Source of the DNA: Acinetobacter geminorum
GTDB lineage: Bacteria; Pseudomonadota; Gammaproteobacteria; Pseudomonadales; Moraxellaceae
NCBI RefSeq assembly: GCF_013009345.1
Contig: NZ_JABELE010000008.1
Location: forward strand, 62,001 to 126,000
Direction: 5' to 3'
DNA: 64,000 nucleotides
Shown here: in pieces, positions 34,564-43,441 of the stretch
Layout: each line of letters begins with the position of its first letter
How positions within the stretch are numbered: position 1 is the stretch's first letter
Translations under genes and position numbers: made by a program
Notes under the pieces: model-generated
Told to the model about the DNA's origin: nothing
What the model saw: only the letters and a program-made list of their open reading frames with translations
Database searches by the model: none

Positions 34564-35109
34564 TTATTGCCGTCTAGGTGTTGCATTGTAGTTTTGCTTG
34601 AATGCCTTGCTGATTCTACTATTAGGGTTTTGAATTCCCTGTAGGAAAACTTTCTCCGCAACCTCCCCAGCAATCTGCCTAATGCGAACATCTAAAGAAC
34701 CATCATCATTTCTAGTCACGTCAGCAGTTTGACCTTCCATGACATAGACATTCACGATTGGTTCTAGGACAGTTGCACTACCATTAGTAGGATTGGAGTT
34801 AATCGCGTTGTACTGGTTCATTTCACGCTGAGAAGCAATAAAATCTGACTGTCCACCAGTCGCGTAGCCTCCACGAATTGACCTTCGCAAACTCTCGAAA
34901 CCTTGTGGGCCACCTAAAGCTCTGATTTCTTCTTGAGTCAAAACTCCTTCACCCTTGTGGACAACGCCAGCCAGTTCATACTTTCCACCTCGACCAGTGT
35001 AGCCGCCAGTGGCGAAACCGACATCAGCAATTGCCCTAATATTACTGAGTATGGTAGCTCCTTGGGCTGCAACTTGCGCCAAGACAGGAATATTTGCAGG
35101 AAAACCCAA
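34564..35109 (-). pseudogene. Tail tape-measure protein, C-terminal fragment
   Basis: 181 codons of the end of a tape-measure protein, beginning GFPANIPVLAQVAAQGATILSNIRAI. The Gly-rich ATGGYTGRGGKYELAGVVHKGEGVLTQEEIRALGG region and the polar C-terminus match siphovirus tape measures. The first 500 or more residues are absent. The upstream DNA switches to integrase sequence at about 35105-35117. The TTG at 35109 could start translation only by chance. With this protein cut, no functional tail can be built. Confidence 0.85.
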
Positions 35110-35696
35110 GCCCCAAAGAGAAAGGCAATAATAATTTGCTGAGTTGAATTTACTGGGACATTGTTATCCCAATTTGCTGCAAGACATAATCTATCAATTT
35201 CATCCTGAGCAATTCGTCTATCACGGTGCTTTGATGGTGGGGGTAAAGTCAAGTCGGCCATTGGGGACTCTTTAATCCACTTCCATTCTTTTCGGGCAAC
35301 AGTAAATAAGGAGGCTAAAATATTTGCTTCACGTCTGACAGTAGCGCCCTGCACCTCTTTTAGCCGGGAGTCACGCCACTGGACTAAATCGTCAGTGGTA
35401 ACTTTTGACAACTGTTTTTGGCATAATTTCTTATACTCACGTTTAAAGAAAGCCATTCGCTTTACTTCATTCTCATGAGTTTTCTTTTTAACACTCACTT
35501 CATTTAAGTAGCGTTCAATAGCTTCTAAAAATGAATGGTCCGGAAGTTTTCCATGTGACTGTTCGCGTAATTGAGTCTCACGTTTTGAGGCCCAAGCCCT
35601 AGCCTGAGCTTTTGTATCAAAGGTTGCACTTTCGCGAATTCCGTCTACACTTATCTCGGCTCGCCATGTATCGTTGCGTTGTCTAAATGAAGCCAT
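34938..35696 (-). pseudogene. Tyrosine integrase, truncated by fusion to the tape-measure gene
   Basis: Residues 1-194 form the N-terminal arm-binding and core-binding (SAM-like) domains of a phage integrase: FRQRNDTWRAEISVDGIRESATF, FLEAIERYLNEVSVKKKTHENE and IAQDEIDRLCLAANW. The frame reaches IIIAFLF, where the catalytic domain should go on to its first Arg. Instead the DNA enters tape-measure sequence in another frame, giving about 58 meaningless residues. All catalytic residues (R, K, HxxR, Y) are missing, so the element cannot excise by itself. The start at 35696 lies about 10 bp from the arm-type repeats. Confidence 0.88.
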
Positions 35697-35705
35697 AATT
35701 TTTGT

Positions 35706-35724
35706 GGCGTAATCTTGGCGTAAT
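35706..35724 (+). repeat. Paired GGCGTAAT repeats near attR (candidate integrase arm sites)
   Basis: GGCGTAAT at 35706-35713 and 35717-35724, direct repeats 11 bp apart, matching the pair near attL at 24108-24126. They lie directly before the integrase start. Confidence 0.6.
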
Positions 35725-35861
35725 TGTGATAACCGAAATAATAGGAAAAAATAAGAAATAATAGAAGTACAGATTATTGGCTAATTTGGCATTTGATTGT
35801 TTTGTATGAAATAATAAGAAAAGATAAAAAAACCTAAGAAGTTGTTATTTTTAGTCAAGTG

Positions 35862-35877
35862 CCCGCCGGGCGCACCA
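35862..35877. other. attR core of the prophage remnant
   Basis: 16-bp copy of the tRNA-Arg 3' end (CCCGCCGGGCGCACCA), identical to 24056-24071. It marks the right boundary; the sequence after it is core chromosome. The 298-bp gap 35697-35994 holds the arm repeats, this site and presumably the ABC operon promoter. Confidence 0.85.
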
Positions 35878-35994
35878 GTTTATATATAATAACTTCATAA
35901 ACTTATCTCAATTTTATAAAATTCCGACTATTTTACTTGGTTTATTAATCATTATCGCTCAAAATATACCCCTCTTTCATAATGTGAGAATTTC

Positions 35995-36930
35995 ATGACT
36001 GATGCTTTGGTTTTAAGAGATTTGTCCAAAACATATCGTAATGGTTTTCAGGCGTTAAAAGGTATTAACCTCACTGTGCCTGAAGGTGAATTTTATGCGT
36101 TGTTAGGCCCAAATGGGGCCGGCAAATCGACAACCATTGGTATTATCAGTTCCCTCACGAAAAAAACCGAAGGAACAGTTGAGATTTTTGGACATAATCT
36201 CGACACTCATCCATCCTTGGCAAAACAACAACTTGGTGTTGTGCCTCAAGAATTTAACTTTGGACAGTTCGAAAAAGCGTTCGATATTTTAGTCACCCAA
36301 GCTGGCTATTACGGCATTCATAAAAAGATTGCAGAAAAACGCGCTGAACATTATTTAGAAAAACTAGGTCTATGGGAAAAGCGTAATATACAAGCACGCA
36401 TGTTATCTGGTGGTATGAAACGCCGCCTCATGATTGCACGTGCCATGATGCATGAGCCTAAACTTCTTATTTTAGATGAGCCTACCGCAGGTGTAGATAT
36501 TGAGTTACGCCGTTCTATGTGGGATTTTCTGACCGAAATGAACGAAAGCGGTACTTCTATTATTTTGACTACACATTATCTTGAAGAAGCAGAAATGTTA
36601 TGTCGTCAAATTGCTATCATTGACCGCGGTGTCATTAAAGAAGACACCAGCATGAAAAGTTTCTTAAACCAGCTGAGTGAAGAATCTTTTATTTTCGATT
36701 TGGCAGAACCTATTGCCCCACTCCAGTTAAATATTATTGGTGTGAAGTTCAACTTAATTGATAGCAGCACTTTAGAAGTGACGATGGATAAAGCACATAC
36801 ATTAAATGACTTATTCCAACTTTTAGAATCACAAGGTATTCGTGTTCGTAGTATGCGTAACAAATCGAACCGTCTAGAAGAGCTATTCGTCAAAATGGTC
36901 GAGAAAAATCTTGAAGGAGAGGCAAAATGA
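35995..36930 (+). CDS. ABC-2 type transporter, ATP-binding subunit (YadG-like)
   Basis: 311-residue ATPase. Walker A GPNGAGKST, signature LSGGMKRRLMIARAM and Walker B LLILDEPTAGVD are present, with the switch His in ILTTHYLEEAEML. The C-terminal extension of about 90 residues is typical of DrrA/YadG-type exporters. It overlaps the permease gene by 4 bases. The transported substrate is unknown. First gene of a tight unit that runs into queF. Confidence 0.87.
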   Translation: MTDALVLRDLSKTYRNGFQALKGINLTVPEGEFYALLGPNGAGKSTTIGIISSLTKKTEGTVEIFGHNLDTHPSLAKQQLGVVPQEFNFGQFEKAFDILVTQAGYYGIHKKIAEKRAEHYLEKLGLWEKRNIQARMLSGGMKRRLMIARAMMHEPKLLILDEPTAGVDIELRRSMWDFLTEMNESGTSIILTTHYLEEAEMLCRQIAIIDRGVIKEDTSMKSFLNQLSEESFIFDLAEPIAPLQLNIIGVKFNLIDSSTLEVTMDKAHTLNDLFQLLESQGIRVRSMRNKSNRLEELFVKMVEKNLEGEAK

Positions 36931-37700
36931 ATTTTAGCCAACTGCAAATTGCCCTCTGGACTCTAGTGCGTAAAGAAGTACGCCGATTTTTGCGTATTTG
37001 GCCACAAACCCTATTACCACCTGCGATTACGATGAGTTTGTACTTTGTCATTTTCGGTAATTTGGTGGGATCTCGCATTGGACAAATGGGTGGCGTGAGC
37101 TATATGCAGTTTATCGTGCCTGGCCTCATCATGATGGCTGTTATTACCAACAGCTATGCTAACGTATCTTCAAGTTTCTTTAGTGTGAAATTCCAAAAGA
37201 GCATTGAAGAACTGATTATGAGTCCTGTACCACTACATATTATTTTGTGGGGCTATGTCATTGGTGGTATTTGCCGTGGTGTATTGGTCGGAGCAATTGT
37301 GACGACAATGAGTATGTTCTTTACAGACCTTTTTATACATAACTGGTTCGTGACTATATATACAGTCTTAATTACCTCGGTTCTTTTCTCATTAGGTGGT
37401 TTTATTAATGCAGTTTATGCAAAATCATTTGATGATATTTCTATTATTCCAACCTTTGTCCTTACACCTTTAACCTATTTAGGTGGTGTGTTCTATGCCA
37501 TTAGTGCACTTGGCCCTTTTTGGCAAAAACTTTCTTTAATTAATCCTATTGTGTATATGGTTAACGCTTTCCGTTTCGGCATTTTAGGTCATAGTGACGT
37601 GAACGTTACGTTCTCTTTAATCATTGTGACATTATGCTGTGCTGTACTTTACGGAATTGCTTACTATTTACTTGCTCGTGGTTCAGGAATGCGTGAATGA
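36927..37700 (+). CDS. ABC-2 type transporter, permease (YadH-like)
   Basis: 257 residues with six hydrophobic segments and the ABC-2 family pattern (LPPAITMSLYFVIFGNLVGSRI, FIVPGLIMMAVITNSY, LTPLTYLGGVFYAISALGPFWQ, INPIVYMVNAFRFGILG). It pairs with the preceding ATPase. It overlaps both neighbours by 4 bases, so the ATPase, permease and queF are likely translated together. Confidence 0.87.
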   Translation: MNFSQLQIALWTLVRKEVRRFLRIWPQTLLPPAITMSLYFVIFGNLVGSRIGQMGGVSYMQFIVPGLIMMAVITNSYANVSSSFFSVKFQKSIEELIMSPVPLHIILWGYVIGGICRGVLVGAIVTTMSMFFTDLFIHNWFVTIYTVLITSVLFSLGGFINAVYAKSFDDISIIPTFVLTPLTYLGGVFYAISALGPFWQKLSLINPIVYMVNAFRFGILGHSDVNVTFSLIIVTLCCAVLYGIAYYLLARGSGMRE

Positions 37701-38509
37701 GTGTCGAACAATCTTTATTGGGTAAAGAAACTCAATATCCAACTAACTATCAACCTGATGTTTTATTTCCAATTGCTCGTGCTCAGTCTCGTGAGGCTTA
37801 TTCGCATATTGAAGGTATTACGCAAGGTAAAGATTGGTGGCATGTTTTTGAAATTTCATGGTTAAATGCTCATGCCATCCCGCAAGTTGCTATTGGCAGA
37901 ATTACACTGCCCGCCTCTTCACCAAATTTGATTGAATCAAAGTCTTTAAAACTTTACTTCAATAGCCTTAACTTCACTCAGTTTGATTCTAAACAGTCGT
38001 TTATTGAAACGGTTGAAAAAGACCTATCTGCTGCGGCAGGTGCAAAAGTTGAGTTAACGTTATTTCAAGTAGATGATTTAGAGATTTCTAAGCCTCAAGG
38101 CATTTGTATTGATGACCTAGATCCAGAGCGTTTAGAGCAACATCCAGATGCGACTCTTTTGAAACGAGATGCGTCTGACGAAGAAGTCGAAATTGAACTG
38201 TATTCTCATCTTTTAAGAAGTAACTGCCCAGTCACGGGACAACCGGATTGGGGTACAGTTTTTATCCGTTTTAAGGGCAAAAAACCTTGTTATCGTAGTA
38301 TTTTAGCTTATATTATCTCGTACCGTCAGCATAACGGCTTTCACGAACAGTGTGTCGAGCAGATTTTTGCTGATATTTGGCAAAATTTGCAGCCTGAAAA
38401 GCTGATGGTTTATGCAACTTATACTCGTCGCGGCGGACTTGATATTAACCCTTGCCGAGTATCGGATCTTTCATGGATGCCAAAACCGATTCGATTGGCA
38501 CGACAATAA
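37697..38509 (+). CDS. queF: NADPH-dependent 7-cyano-7-deazaguanine (preQ0) reductase
   Basis: Reduces preQ0 to preQ1 in queuosine synthesis for tRNA wobble G34. It has 270 residues, the long two-domain (YqcD-like) form. The catalytic Cys177 lies in SNCPVTGQPDWG, and the substrate motif ESKSLKLYFNSLNFTQ is complete. NADPH-binding and the GFHEQCVEQIF motif are present. It is embedded in an operon with an ABC-2 exporter, which is an unexpected partner. Confidence 0.93.
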   Translation: MSVEQSLLGKETQYPTNYQPDVLFPIARAQSREAYSHIEGITQGKDWWHVFEISWLNAHAIPQVAIGRITLPASSPNLIESKSLKLYFNSLNFTQFDSKQSFIETVEKDLSAAAGAKVELTLFQVDDLEISKPQGICIDDLDPERLEQHPDATLLKRDASDEEVEIELYSHLLRSNCPVTGQPDWGTVFIRFKGKKPCYRSILAYIISYRQHNGFHEQCVEQIFADIWQNLQPEKLMVYATYTRRGGLDINPCRVSDLSWMPKPIRLARQ

Positions 38510-38532
38510 AACGAATAATTTGAGGATATACC

Positions 38533-39183
38533 ATGCCGTTTTTTGGTTTTACCCCTTCTGAAGGCTTATTGAACGATATACAAACTGGAATTGCGAATAA
38601 AAATTCTAGTGAACCTTTATATCCACTTCGCGATAAGATTGCTTTACAACTTAATGAAGAGATTATTGATAATGTCTTAATTCAGTTAGTTCAGCACTTC
38701 CCAGCAAGTGAAAAGCGCGATACTGCCGAAAAACTTGCAGGCTATGTCAAATCAACAGTTGCTGTTCTTTTAAAACAATTGTTAAGCAAAGCACCGAACG
38801 ATGTTGTTAAACAATCAGTAGAGTTCTCTGAAAAAAGCTTATTTAAAGATCCACAAGGTCAATATAAAGTAGGTGTAACTTTAGATGCTGGCCTAGTGAC
38901 CAACCTTAAGCATAATTTTGCAGAACTTCAGGCAGGCAATGACATTAATAAAGCAGCGTTAGCTGAACTATATAAACAGTTTGGTGATGCTATGGTGAGA
39001 CACTTTATGTCTGATTTTAACAAGACATTAGATCTTGGCATGATCAAGCGTAAAGCAGCTGATATTGGTGCGGCAGCTGTAACAAAAGCAGTTCATATTG
39101 CGATCGATAAATTAATCCCTAGCTTAAATCGCACTGAGCTAAAAGCGATGGCTGAATATCATGACAGTTTATTCTTTAACTAA
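38533..39183 (+). CDS. Conserved helical protein of unknown function
   Basis: 216 residues, all-helical by pattern, no signal peptide or membrane segment. Sequence is repetitive in charge (EKRDTAEKLAGYVKSTVAVLLKQLLSKAPNDVVKQ, MVRHFMSDFNKTLDLGMIKRKAADIG). No family recognised. It lies 23 bases after queF on the same strand and ends in a strong terminator, so it is the last gene of the ABC-queF unit. Confidence 0.65.
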   Translation: MPFFGFTPSEGLLNDIQTGIANKNSSEPLYPLRDKIALQLNEEIIDNVLIQLVQHFPASEKRDTAEKLAGYVKSTVAVLLKQLLSKAPNDVVKQSVEFSEKSLFKDPQGQYKVGVTLDAGLVTNLKHNFAELQAGNDINKAALAELYKQFGDAMVRHFMSDFNKTLDLGMIKRKAADIGAAAVTKAVHIAIDKLIPSLNRTELKAMAEYHDSLFFN

Positions 39184-39200
39184 TAAAAAATAGCCTATCG

Positions 39201-39227
39201 AAAACCTAGCAAGAGCTAGGTTTTTTT
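39201..39227 (+). terminator. Terminator of the ABC-queF operon
   Basis: Stem AAAACCTAGC / GCTAGGTTTT with a 4-base AAGA loop, followed by more T. Confidence 0.88.
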
Positions 39228-39309
39228 ATTGCAAAATATTGATATACATTGCCATTAATCAGGTTTATGTTAGCATGCGCCAAGCACTGATTGACCTAGT
39301 TAATACCGC

Positions 39310-40452
39310 ATGTCTCCTAGCCCACAATATAAGTTTTTACGCCAAGCTCCTCGAGATGGTCTTAGCACCGCTATGCAACCATCTAAGTGGCAACAACTCC
39401 ACATTGACCCTTGGTTATGTCTATTTTTGCTCTTAAATGCACTCTTAGGTTTAACTGTACTATATAGTGCTTCGGCACAGAATGTAGGGTTAGTCAGTAA
39501 ACAAGCCATGAGTTTTGGTATTGGCTTTTTAGTGATGTTTGGTCTAGCCCAAATTCCGCCTAAGGTCTATCAAGCATTTTCCCCCTACTTTTATTTGTTT
39601 GGCCTATTTTCGCTTGTGGCAGTTATGGTATTCGGTGAAGTCCGAATGGGTGCTCAGCGCTGGATTGATATTCCCGGTTTCGGAAGTGTGCAACCCAGTG
39701 AGTTCATGAAAATCGGTATGCCAATGATGATTGCATGGTTTTTAGCACGAAAACCTCTTCCCCCTAGTTTTTCACAAGTTGTTTTATCATTAATGTTAAT
39801 TGGTATTCCCTTTTTACTGATTGCAGAACAACCTGATTTAGGGACATCACTTTTAGTATTAGCAAGCGGTATATTTGTCTTATTTTTAAGTGGACTATCA
39901 TGGCGGATGATTGGAGCTGCAGTAGCATGTGCAGCGATAATAATTCCGATTGCGTGGGAATTTCTTTTACACGACTATCAACGTCAAAGGGTTTTAACTT
40001 TACTTGACCCCGAGGCAGATGCACTCGGTACGGGTTGGAATATTATTCAATCTAAAACTGCAATTGGTTCTGGTGGTTTTTCAGGCAAAGGTTTCCTCGA
40101 AGGTACACAATCTCACTTACACTTTTTACCCGAAGGACATACTGACTTTATTATTGCTGCGTATTCCGAAGAATTTGGGCTTATTGGTGTACTAATTTTA
40201 GTAATTCTTTATTTTGCTATTATTTTTAGAACATTCCAGATCGGTTTACAAAGCTTCCATAACTATGGACGTTTAGTTGCTGGCGCCTTTGGTTTGTCTT
40301 TTTTTGTTTATGTATTTGTAAATGCGGGAATGGTCAGTGGTATTTTACCTGTAGTAGGTGTTCCTTTACCTTTTATGAGTTATGGTGGAACAGCTATTAT
40401 TACTTTAATGGCCACCTTTGGTTTAGTCATGTCCATTCATACACATCGATAA
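39310..40452 (+). CDS. rodA: Rod shape-determining protein RodA (SEDS glycosyltransferase)
   Basis: Integral membrane peptidoglycan polymerase of the elongasome, 380 residues with ten helices. SEDS motifs are visible: GAQRWIDIPGFGSVQPSEFMKIG, AEQPDLGTSLLVLASG, TGWNIIQSKTAIGSGGFSGKGFLEGTQSHLHFLPEGHTDFI and LPFMSYGGTA. It usually pairs with PBP2, whose gene is not in this window. It begins the rodA-mltB unit, with rlpA following behind a terminator. Confidence 0.93.
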   Translation: MSPSPQYKFLRQAPRDGLSTAMQPSKWQQLHIDPWLCLFLLLNALLGLTVLYSASAQNVGLVSKQAMSFGIGFLVMFGLAQIPPKVYQAFSPYFYLFGLFSLVAVMVFGEVRMGAQRWIDIPGFGSVQPSEFMKIGMPMMIAWFLARKPLPPSFSQVVLSLMLIGIPFLLIAEQPDLGTSLLVLASGIFVLFLSGLSWRMIGAAVACAAIIIPIAWEFLLHDYQRQRVLTLLDPEADALGTGWNIIQSKTAIGSGGFSGKGFLEGTQSHLHFLPEGHTDFIIAAYSEEFGLIGVLILVILYFAIIFRTFQIGLQSFHNYGRLVAGAFGLSFFVYVFVNAGMVSGILPVVGVPLPFMSYGGTAIITLMATFGLVMSIHTHR

Positions 40453-40471
40453 TCTGGAATTTTAAAACGAT

Positions 40472-41473
40472 ATGTTGTCTCAACACTTAAATAAAACTTT
40501 AAAAATGCTCGCTTTGTGTACTGGTCTAATCAGTACAAGTCATTTCGCTCAGGCCAACGATTTTGCCACACATCCTGATTATTTGAATTTTAAACAAAAA
40601 GCCATGAGCGCTTATGGTTTAAGTAGCGTCCAAGTCGATGCAGCCATGAGTGGTGCAAAAAATTTACCAAACATTCTAAATATTATGACTCGCCCAGGTG
40701 AAAGTAAGCCTTGGTATGACTATCGTTCTATGTTTTTGGTTGAAGGAACAATTCAACGCGGTGTCCGTTTTAAAAATCAATATGCAGATGCTTTAAATCG
40801 CGCAGAGCAACAATATGGCGTACCTCAATCTGTCATTTTAGGCATTTTGGGTGTTGAGACAGGTTATGGCGCAAATAAAGGTTCTTTTATTACACGTGAT
40901 GCCTTGGCCACACTTGCTTTTGGCTACCCTCGCCGTGCTGAATATTTTGGTGATGAGCTAGCTGCTCTTATTGCATGGACTTATAAAGAAGGCTACCCAA
41001 CAAATAGTATTGTAGGTTCCTATGCAGGGGCGATTGGCTATCCACAATTTATGCCAAGCAATATTAGTAAATATGGGGTGGATTATGATGGTAATGGACA
41101 TATCGACTTAAGAAATTCAGCAGAAGATGCAATCGGGTCAATTGCAAACTATTTAGCAAAAAAGGGTTGGCAACGGGATCAACCAATTGGGTTTATGGCA
41201 CGTTACACTGGGTCAAATCCGGAAAGCATTATTGCTAAAGATTTAACGCAACCTTTTCCATATGGCGCATTAAAGACGCTCGGTATTTCTCCGTTGAATC
41301 CTTTAGTTAAAATTGATGATCTCGATATGGTGAATGTTATTCAATTACAAGACTATAATGGTCCAATTTACTATTTAACTTACCCAAATTTTCAAGTGAT
41401 TACGACTTATAACAAGAGCCGCATGTACGCTACTGCTGTATGGTTATTAGGCACTGAAGTAGCTAGCCGATAG
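40472..41473 (+). CDS. mltB: Membrane-bound lytic transglycosylase B family protein
   Basis: Cleaves the MurNAc-GlcNAc bond in peptidoglycan, leaving an anhydro end. 333 residues, with an N-terminal signal peptide to about residue 28 (SHFAQA), no lipobox, so periplasmic rather than lipid-anchored. The catalytic Glu is in GILGVETGYGANKG. The later SYAGAIGYPQFMPSNISKYGVDYDGNGHIDL holds the family's core motif. It lies 19 bases after rodA. Its stop codon lies inside a terminator hairpin (41461-41485). Confidence 0.9.
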   Translation: MLSQHLNKTLKMLALCTGLISTSHFAQANDFATHPDYLNFKQKAMSAYGLSSVQVDAAMSGAKNLPNILNIMTRPGESKPWYDYRSMFLVEGTIQRGVRFKNQYADALNRAEQQYGVPQSVILGILGVETGYGANKGSFITRDALATLAFGYPRRAEYFGDELAALIAWTYKEGYPTNSIVGSYAGAIGYPQFMPSNISKYGVDYDGNGHIDLRNSAEDAIGSIANYLAKKGWQRDQPIGFMARYTGSNPESIIAKDLTQPFPYGALKTLGISPLNPLVKIDDLDMVNVIQLQDYNGPIYYLTYPNFQVITTYNKSRMYATAVWLLGTEVASR

Positions 41474-41485
41474 GCTAGCTTTTTA
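41461..41485 (+). terminator. Terminator overlapping the mltB stop codon
   Basis: Perfect 8-bp stem AGCTAGCC / GGCTAGCT with GATA loop followed by TTTTA. The TAG stop is formed by the loop and right arm. Confidence 0.85.
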
Positions 41486-41761
41486 TACTTTATGTAAAAG
41501 TCAATAAATATTTTTGTTAAATAGATCACAATACATACATTTTTAATAACTTGTTACATTATTGATTACTTTTTAACCTAAAACTGTAAGTTTTTGCCCT
41601 TTTTGTAAAGATTTCTCGTTAAAGACTAGACACTCTCCGTAACCGATGAATATTATCCACCCCAATATAGCAATTGCAAAAGTGAATAATAAGGCATGTT
41701 CACTTTAAATTTCAGTCAATGGCTGAAAGAAAAAAGTACATGTTCTCAGGAGTTTATACAA

Positions 41762-42373
41762 ATGCAGTTATCGCTGAAATACGTTCTTGCACTGACGGCT
41801 AGTTTAAGTATGGCCCCACTGCACGCTGAAATGGTGCAGTCATCATCATTAAACAGTGATGTAGATGGTCCTAATCTAGCAGCACGTGTATTGAGTAAAG
41901 ATACTCAAAACTTTAATTCTCGTTTTTCTAACATTAACAGTCTTTCAATCACTGAACGTTCTGGCGATCAAATCCGTCGTCAAGCTATCGCAGCAAAAAT
42001 TGAAATCCCTGAAGATGAGCCTTCAGTGATTGAAAAACTTAACACAGTAGCTTCAAACACTGTTCGTAAGTTTAGCCAAACTGGTGTAGCATCTTGGTAT
42101 GGTCGCCAATTCCATGGTCGTAAAACTGCAAGTGGTGAAACATTCGATATGAATGCTCTAACTGCTGCTCACCGTAGCCTACCATTGAACTGTTACATTC
42201 GCGTAACGAATAAGGACAATGGTAAAAGTGTAGTTGTAAAAGTAAATGATCGTGGTCCTTTCCATGGCAATCGTGTACTTGACCTATCATACGGTGCAGC
42301 TAAACGTCTTGGTATTACTAATGCCGGAACTGCAAAAGTAAATATTGAGCGTGTTGATGGCCCAACTTCATAA
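41762..42373 (+). CDS. rlpA: RlpA-like septal ring lytic transglycosylase
   Basis: 203 residues. The start at 41762 is chosen because MQLSLKYVLALTASLSMAPLHA is a good signal peptide, with AGGAG 9 bases upstream; the longer frame from 41696 hides it. A disordered stretch (about 30-95) precedes the double-psi beta-barrel domain (about 100-203; GVASWYGRQFHGRKTASGETFDMNALTAAHRSLP, VVVKVNDRGPFHGNRVLDLSYGAAKRLG). No lipobox and no SPOR domain. It fits the rodA-mltB-rlpA wall cluster. The 41474-41761 gap holds its promoter region. Confidence 0.85.
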   Translation: MQLSLKYVLALTASLSMAPLHAEMVQSSSLNSDVDGPNLAARVLSKDTQNFNSRFSNINSLSITERSGDQIRRQAIAAKIEIPEDEPSVIEKLNTVASNTVRKFSQTGVASWYGRQFHGRKTASGETFDMNALTAAHRSLPLNCYIRVTNKDNGKSVVVKVNDRGPFHGNRVLDLSYGAAKRLGITNAGTAKVNIERVDGPTS

Positions 42374-42397
42374 GTTATAGCCTCTCGAGTTCATGTA

Positions 42398-42427
42398 AAA
42401 AGCCGCAATTTTTTTGCGGCTTTTTTT
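42398..42427 (+). terminator. Terminator after rlpA
   Basis: Stem AAAAGCCGCAA / TTGCGGCTTTT with a short T-rich loop and a following T run. Confidence 0.88.
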
Positions 42428-42870
42428 ATATTTTAAGTTATTAAAATGATGCCTAACTTAAAGTTAAAAAATCCTCTTTTTTAACCCTTATCTAACTCCG
42501 AATTTGAATATTTTTTAAACAAAAAACCATGTTTATTTAGTACAAGTCAATTTCAACTCTAATTTGCGTTTAGAGCGACTTTATTAAATTTGCGCTACCC
42601 TAGTACCATTTTTCCAAAATAAAGGCTATTTATGGCGTTTTTAGAGTAGATGAGTAGAGCTTTTTCATACAATTTTCCCATCAATCTCAAAATCACCCTT
42701 TTTTAGATGATTTCATCATTGAGCAATACAAAAAAAATATTATGAAAAATTGCATCATTTTTGAGGTCGAATTGACCATTTTTTTCAATCACAGTCACAT
42801 TATTTTTTCGTCTGCTCTTTCCTAGATTTTTTTAACGCAATGCTCCCTATAGTTGAATAGTGTTAGTTTC
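42428..42870. other. Gene-free AT-rich stretch
   Basis: The 574-bp gap after rlpA holds the rlpA terminator, then very AT-rich DNA without a credible reading frame on either strand, tRNA or clear hairpin. Short direct homopolymer runs are frequent. The only feature I can support is a promoter-like pair at its right end (42871-42900). Confidence 0.5.
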
Positions 42871-42900
42871 TTGTCGAGATCCTCAAGAACAGGCTAAAAT
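42871..42900 (+). promoter_or_regulatory. Candidate promoter of the DUF962 gene
   Basis: TTGTCG and TAAAAT separated by 18 bases, 48 bases upstream of the start codon. Plausible sigma-70 elements; no other evidence. Confidence 0.4.
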
Positions 42901-42947
42901 ATACTCACAAAAAATAAATCAAAGTTAAAACAAGGAGTGTGCTACTA

Positions 42948-43397
42948 ATGAAATCCATTACTGAATGGTTTGCTGAATATAGCGAAAGTCATCAAAATCC
43001 AACCAATAAACAAATTCACTGGCTTTGCGTTCCCGCCATTTTATTTTCTATTATTGGAATCATTGCGCATTTCAGCACATTGCTTACTGCTTTATTACTT
43101 GTGTTGACCTTAGTATTTTATGCACGTTTAGATCTTGTACTTGCTGTTGCAATGGCTGCCTTACTTGTTGTTATGGCATGGCTCATTTACACCCTACCTG
43201 TAGGAGTCGGATTTTATATCGCTATTTTTGTGATTGCTTGGGTTGGACAATTTTACGGACATAAAGTCGAAGGCAAAAAACCGTCTTTCTTTAAAGATTT
43301 ACAATTCCTACTAATTGGACCAGTTTGGTGTATGGATGCTTATCTCTCAAAAATCTTACCTAAATGGAAAAGCAGACAAAAACAAGCTCTTGCTTAA
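42948..43397 (+). CDS. DUF962/Mpo1-like membrane protein
   Basis: 149 residues with four hydrophobic helices. The start ATG at 42948 is preferred because an AAGGAG site is 10 bases upstream; a GTG at 42939 would abut that site. Family motifs are WFAEYSESHQNPTNKQIHWLCVPAILFS and the later WVGQFYGHKVEGKKPSF and LLIGPVWCMDA. The yeast relative Mpo1 is an iron-dependent dioxygenase of fatty-acid alpha-oxidation; the conserved His residues (SHQNPTN, IHWLCVP, GHKVEG) are present here, so a similar lipid role is possible. Confidence 0.8.
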   Translation: MKSITEWFAEYSESHQNPTNKQIHWLCVPAILFSIIGIIAHFSTLLTALLLVLTLVFYARLDLVLAVAMAALLVVMAWLIYTLPVGVGFYIAIFVIAWVGQFYGHKVEGKKPSFFKDLQFLLIGPVWCMDAYLSKILPKWKSRQKQALA

Positions 43398-43441
43398 AGA
43401 TTAATTTAAAAGCTGAATCCTTTCGATTCAGCTTTTACATG

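Noticed and set aside
24056..35877. Genomic island or integrative conjugative element at tRNA-Arg
   Set aside because: No conjugation, mobilisation or resistance genes; the tail, lysis and fibre genes identify a prophage.
35862..35877. A second tRNA gene at the right prophage end
   Set aside because: Only the last 16 bases of tRNA-Arg are present; there is no D-arm or anticodon arm upstream, so it is attR.
42428..42947. Possible small RNA in the 574-bp gap after rlpA
   Set aside because: Only AT-rich DNA with no stable hairpin plus U run apart from the rlpA terminator; a promoter-like pair is better assigned to the DUF962 gene.
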